Shown here piece after piece: positions 62,162 through 64,000 of a stretch of 64,000 nucleotides of DNA. The notes beneath the pieces are model-generated. The model had not been told where the DNA came from and did no database searches. It was given only the letters and a program-made list of their open reading frames with translations. Within the stretch, counting starts at the first letter, position 1. Each line of letters begins with the position of its first letter. This DNA is from Sialis fuliginosa (Eukaryota > Arthropoda > Insecta > Megaloptera > Sialidae), in contig OY540812.1 of assembly GCA_961205875.1 (NCBI GenBank), forward strand, positions 9,300,001 through 9,364,000, in the 5' to 3' direction. The position numbers and the translations under genes are program-made.

Positions 62162-63058
62162 TCACCTCATGACGTCGCCAGCGGCCTCGGGGAGTCTGTC
62201 CTGGGTATCACCAATTAGTGATTCTATGGAGAAGCCGTGCCGCGTGGCACCACGTCTAGACAACAGCACCTCCGTGGATTCAGCGGCGATGGGTGGTGGT
62301 TGCAAGGGTCGGCGCACCGGCACTGGCTTGCAAATCGCCGCGTTCGGCTCAGGCGCGTGCTGTAAGAACGGCGACAAATACGCGGCGGCCGGGAAAAAAC
62401 CCGTGGCTCCTCCCCATAGCTGTGCGGCGGCCAACGCTTGCTGGTACAGCGCTTCTTGGGGCGCAAACCAAGCGCCTGATGCACCGCCACCTAATCCGGA
62501 AGCTCCTGGTAGTTGAGGTCTCTTGTAACGTTTACGACGTCGTAGAAAACTTCCGTTATCGAACATGTCTTCGGCAAGAGGATCTAATGTCCAATAGTTA
62601 CCTTTACCGGGATTTCCTGGCTCGCGAGGGACTTTAACAAAGCAATCGTTCAAAGATAAGTTATGTCGTATCGAGTTCTGCCACGCCGGAAATTTGTCTC
62701 TGTAGTACGGGAAACGTGACATAATAAACTCACAAATGCCACTGAGGGTGAGTTTCTTGTGCGGCGACTGTAAGATGGCCATCGTGATGAGCGCGATGTA
62801 AGAGTACGGAGGTTTCACAAGCTGCGGTTGCGGTTTGTTCTGCTGAGTCTCGGAGATCTGCGAGTCTTCGTCGAACAGACGCGATTGTCGGCCGGAGAAT
62901 GATGTGTCCACGTGAAGCTTGCCCCTGGACGCGTTCGAATCCTCCTCGTCGTGGTGCAGAATACCGGGATGCTCCGCTCTGTAGAGGCCGTCGTGTCCGT
63001 GACGCAGATCTAGCGGGCTGCTGTCGCTCGCATGCTCGGACATTGCCATCACGCACAT
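62162..63058 (-). CDS. FoxD: Forkhead transcription factor, FoxD class
   Basis: This is an intronless gene of 298 residues from ATG (63056-63058) to TGA (62162-62164). The forkhead DNA-binding domain spans about residues 82-175: [18 protein letters not shown], then [20 protein letters not shown], then [11 protein letters not shown] and [17 protein letters not shown]. The FLRRRKR(F/Y)KR end is typical of FoxD (Drosophila fd59A). Near the C-terminus, FSIESLIG (276-283) resembles an eh1 motif, which in FoxD proteins recruits Groucho co-repressors. The frame is open 15 codons upstream of this ATG, back to a TAA at 63107, but contains no other ATG. Two further in-frame ATGs follow within five codons (63049 and 63043), so the true start is one of three. 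The coding block is far more GC-rich than its surroundings. It is a nuclear regulator of development; which FoxD role applies cannot be read from sequence. The stop overlaps a donor-like AG-GTGAGG, so a spliced, longer C-terminus is conceivable. Confidence 0.92.
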   Translation of the reverse strand: MCVMAMSEHASDSSPLDLRHGHDGLYRAEHPGILHHDEEDSNASRGKLHVDTSFSGRQSRLFDEDSQISETQQNKPQPQLVKPPYSYIALITMAILQSPHKKLTLSGICEFIMSRFPYYRDKFPAWQNSIRHNLSLNDCFVKVPREPGNPGKGNYWTLDPLAEDMFDNGSFLRRRKRYKRPQLPGASGLGGGASGAWFAPQEALYQQALAAAQLWGGATGFFPAAAYLSPFLQHAPEPNAAICKPVPVRRPLQPPPIAAESTEVLLSRRGATRHGFSIESLIGDTQDRLPEAAGDVMR

Positions 63059-64000
63059 TTGTTTTACTCCCGTTCCGACACTAATGTCTTGTGCTATTTC
63101 CAATAGTTATACACTATAGGTACTGTTCATTTATTTATTACCGTTTGATATGTTTCTAACACCAATATAATTAACTTTATTCAATTTAACACTACACATA
63201 TTTAATTCCGCGCACGTTATAATTAAAACATTATCATATGTGCGAATACTAACTACCTATTGCAAATATTGTTTTAATTTTTTCTATATAATGTTATCAA
63301 ATTTAAAAAAATAAATTTGTCTGGCCTAAATAATTCATAATAAATATCCACGAAGGTCTTTCAATGTTTACATTTTTTTAAATCTGATATAAGAGGTACA
63401 CAATTGCACACGATAGTCAAATTTGAAAAATTACAGTTTGTTTTAAACATTATATTCATCAAACTGAATTTGTGTTTTTACACGGAAGAACAAAAAATGT
63501 TTACTGACATTATACGAAAAATGACAAGTTCAAATATTGTAAAAACAACTGTTGACACAACATTTTGCACGGCCAGCATTTTATCTCTGAGTTATTTTTG
63601 TATTTAATACAAATGTCCCATTTGTTGCCATTGTTTAAATGTTTATTTTGTTTTATAACACTCGATACATTTGTCAGAATTCCTGCACTTGATATTTTTA
63701 CAACATCGTAATTAGTTTATGACTACCTCAGACGTTATCATTTTAATAACCGCACTACGATTTATTTCTTAATCCGAGCACATAATCCCTTCAAACTGAT
63801 TAATATTTTTAAACACACTCAGTTCACAAAACACCGCAAGTTATTGTTCGCTGCATCTCCATTGTTTTTCTCCAGATACATATTCTTGGATTGTTTCCGT
63901 AAGATCCGAGTCGGCTTTGCCATACGAACTCGAGGCGGGTTTTTGCCGAGCTCGAAACGCGGACCTCTGATTGTGCTCGACTCCGCGTGTTTATGCGCAT
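63059..64000. promoter_or_regulatory. FoxD 5' flank and probable promoter
   Basis: No coding exon is seen. The last 150 bases (about 63890-64000) turn GC- and CpG-rich (CGAGTCGGCTTTGCC, CGAGGCGGG, CGAAACGCGG), unlike the AT-rich stretch before them. That fits a promoter or 5' UTR for a minus-strand gene running into FoxD, but no core element can be named. Confidence 0.35.

Noticed and set aside
62133-62637. Long + strand frames of 127 and 114 codons
   Set aside because: They are antisense shadows of the GC-rich FoxD coding sequence.
1-64000. Viral or bacterial insertion
   Set aside because: No capsid, polymerase, integrase or bacterial operon-like cluster was seen; CutC has a normal eukaryotic context and base composition.

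Overview
This window is eukaryotic nuclear DNA from an animal, most likely an insect. Genes are split by short AT-rich introns with GT-AG borders, all the recognisable proteins are animal orthologues, intergenic DNA is very AT-rich, and decayed or miniature DNA transposons are everywhere. The base composition and repeat style resemble a hemipteran such as an aphid relative, but that is inference; nothing here fixes the species.

Seven protein genes can be supported. From left to right: the 3' half of a BTB/BACK gene resembling Drosophila serine-enriched protein (gprs, + strand, 2.0-3.65 kb); an intronless CutC homologue (-, 9.6-10.3 kb); CFAP58/CCDC147, a ciliary and sperm-flagellum coiled-coil protein for which I could join 13 coding exons (-, 10.9-15.0 kb); LST-2/ZFYVE28, an endosomal FYVE protein that dampens EGFR signalling (-, 17.5-22.8 kb); AKAP17A/XE7, an RS-domain splicing and PKA-anchoring protein (+, 24.7-27.6 kb); a wunen-type phospholipid phosphatase with all three catalytic motifs and two possible last exons (-, 29.4-34.1 kb); and an intronless FoxD-type forkhead factor (-, 62.2-63.1 kb). 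The genes belong to unrelated pathways and their order gives no sign of a shared function. LST-2 and AKAP17A are divergent, with start codons about 1.8 kb apart.

Between the phosphatase and FoxD lie about 28 kb without a convincing host gene. This stretch and the smaller intergenic gaps are dominated by mobile-element remains. They include hAT-type miniature elements with clear 8-bp target duplications (3804, 10597, 23497, 23708, 28962, 36098, 41812, 47254, 55620), a PIF/Harbinger-like MITE with a TAA duplication (7035), a dead Tc1 element with a DD34E-type transposase (45125), two large fold-back palindromes (39049 and 59456), a tandem array of about 160-bp units (50518) and several unassigned inverted or dispersed repeats.

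I found no CRISPR array, rRNA, tRNA, operon or viral gene that I can support, and no clear novel biological system. The points most worth checking are the alternative C-termini of the phosphatase, the apparent GC-AG first intron of LST-2, the open reading frame in the loop of the 1.45-kb palindrome, and the hAT element built on GCGAAT hexamers.
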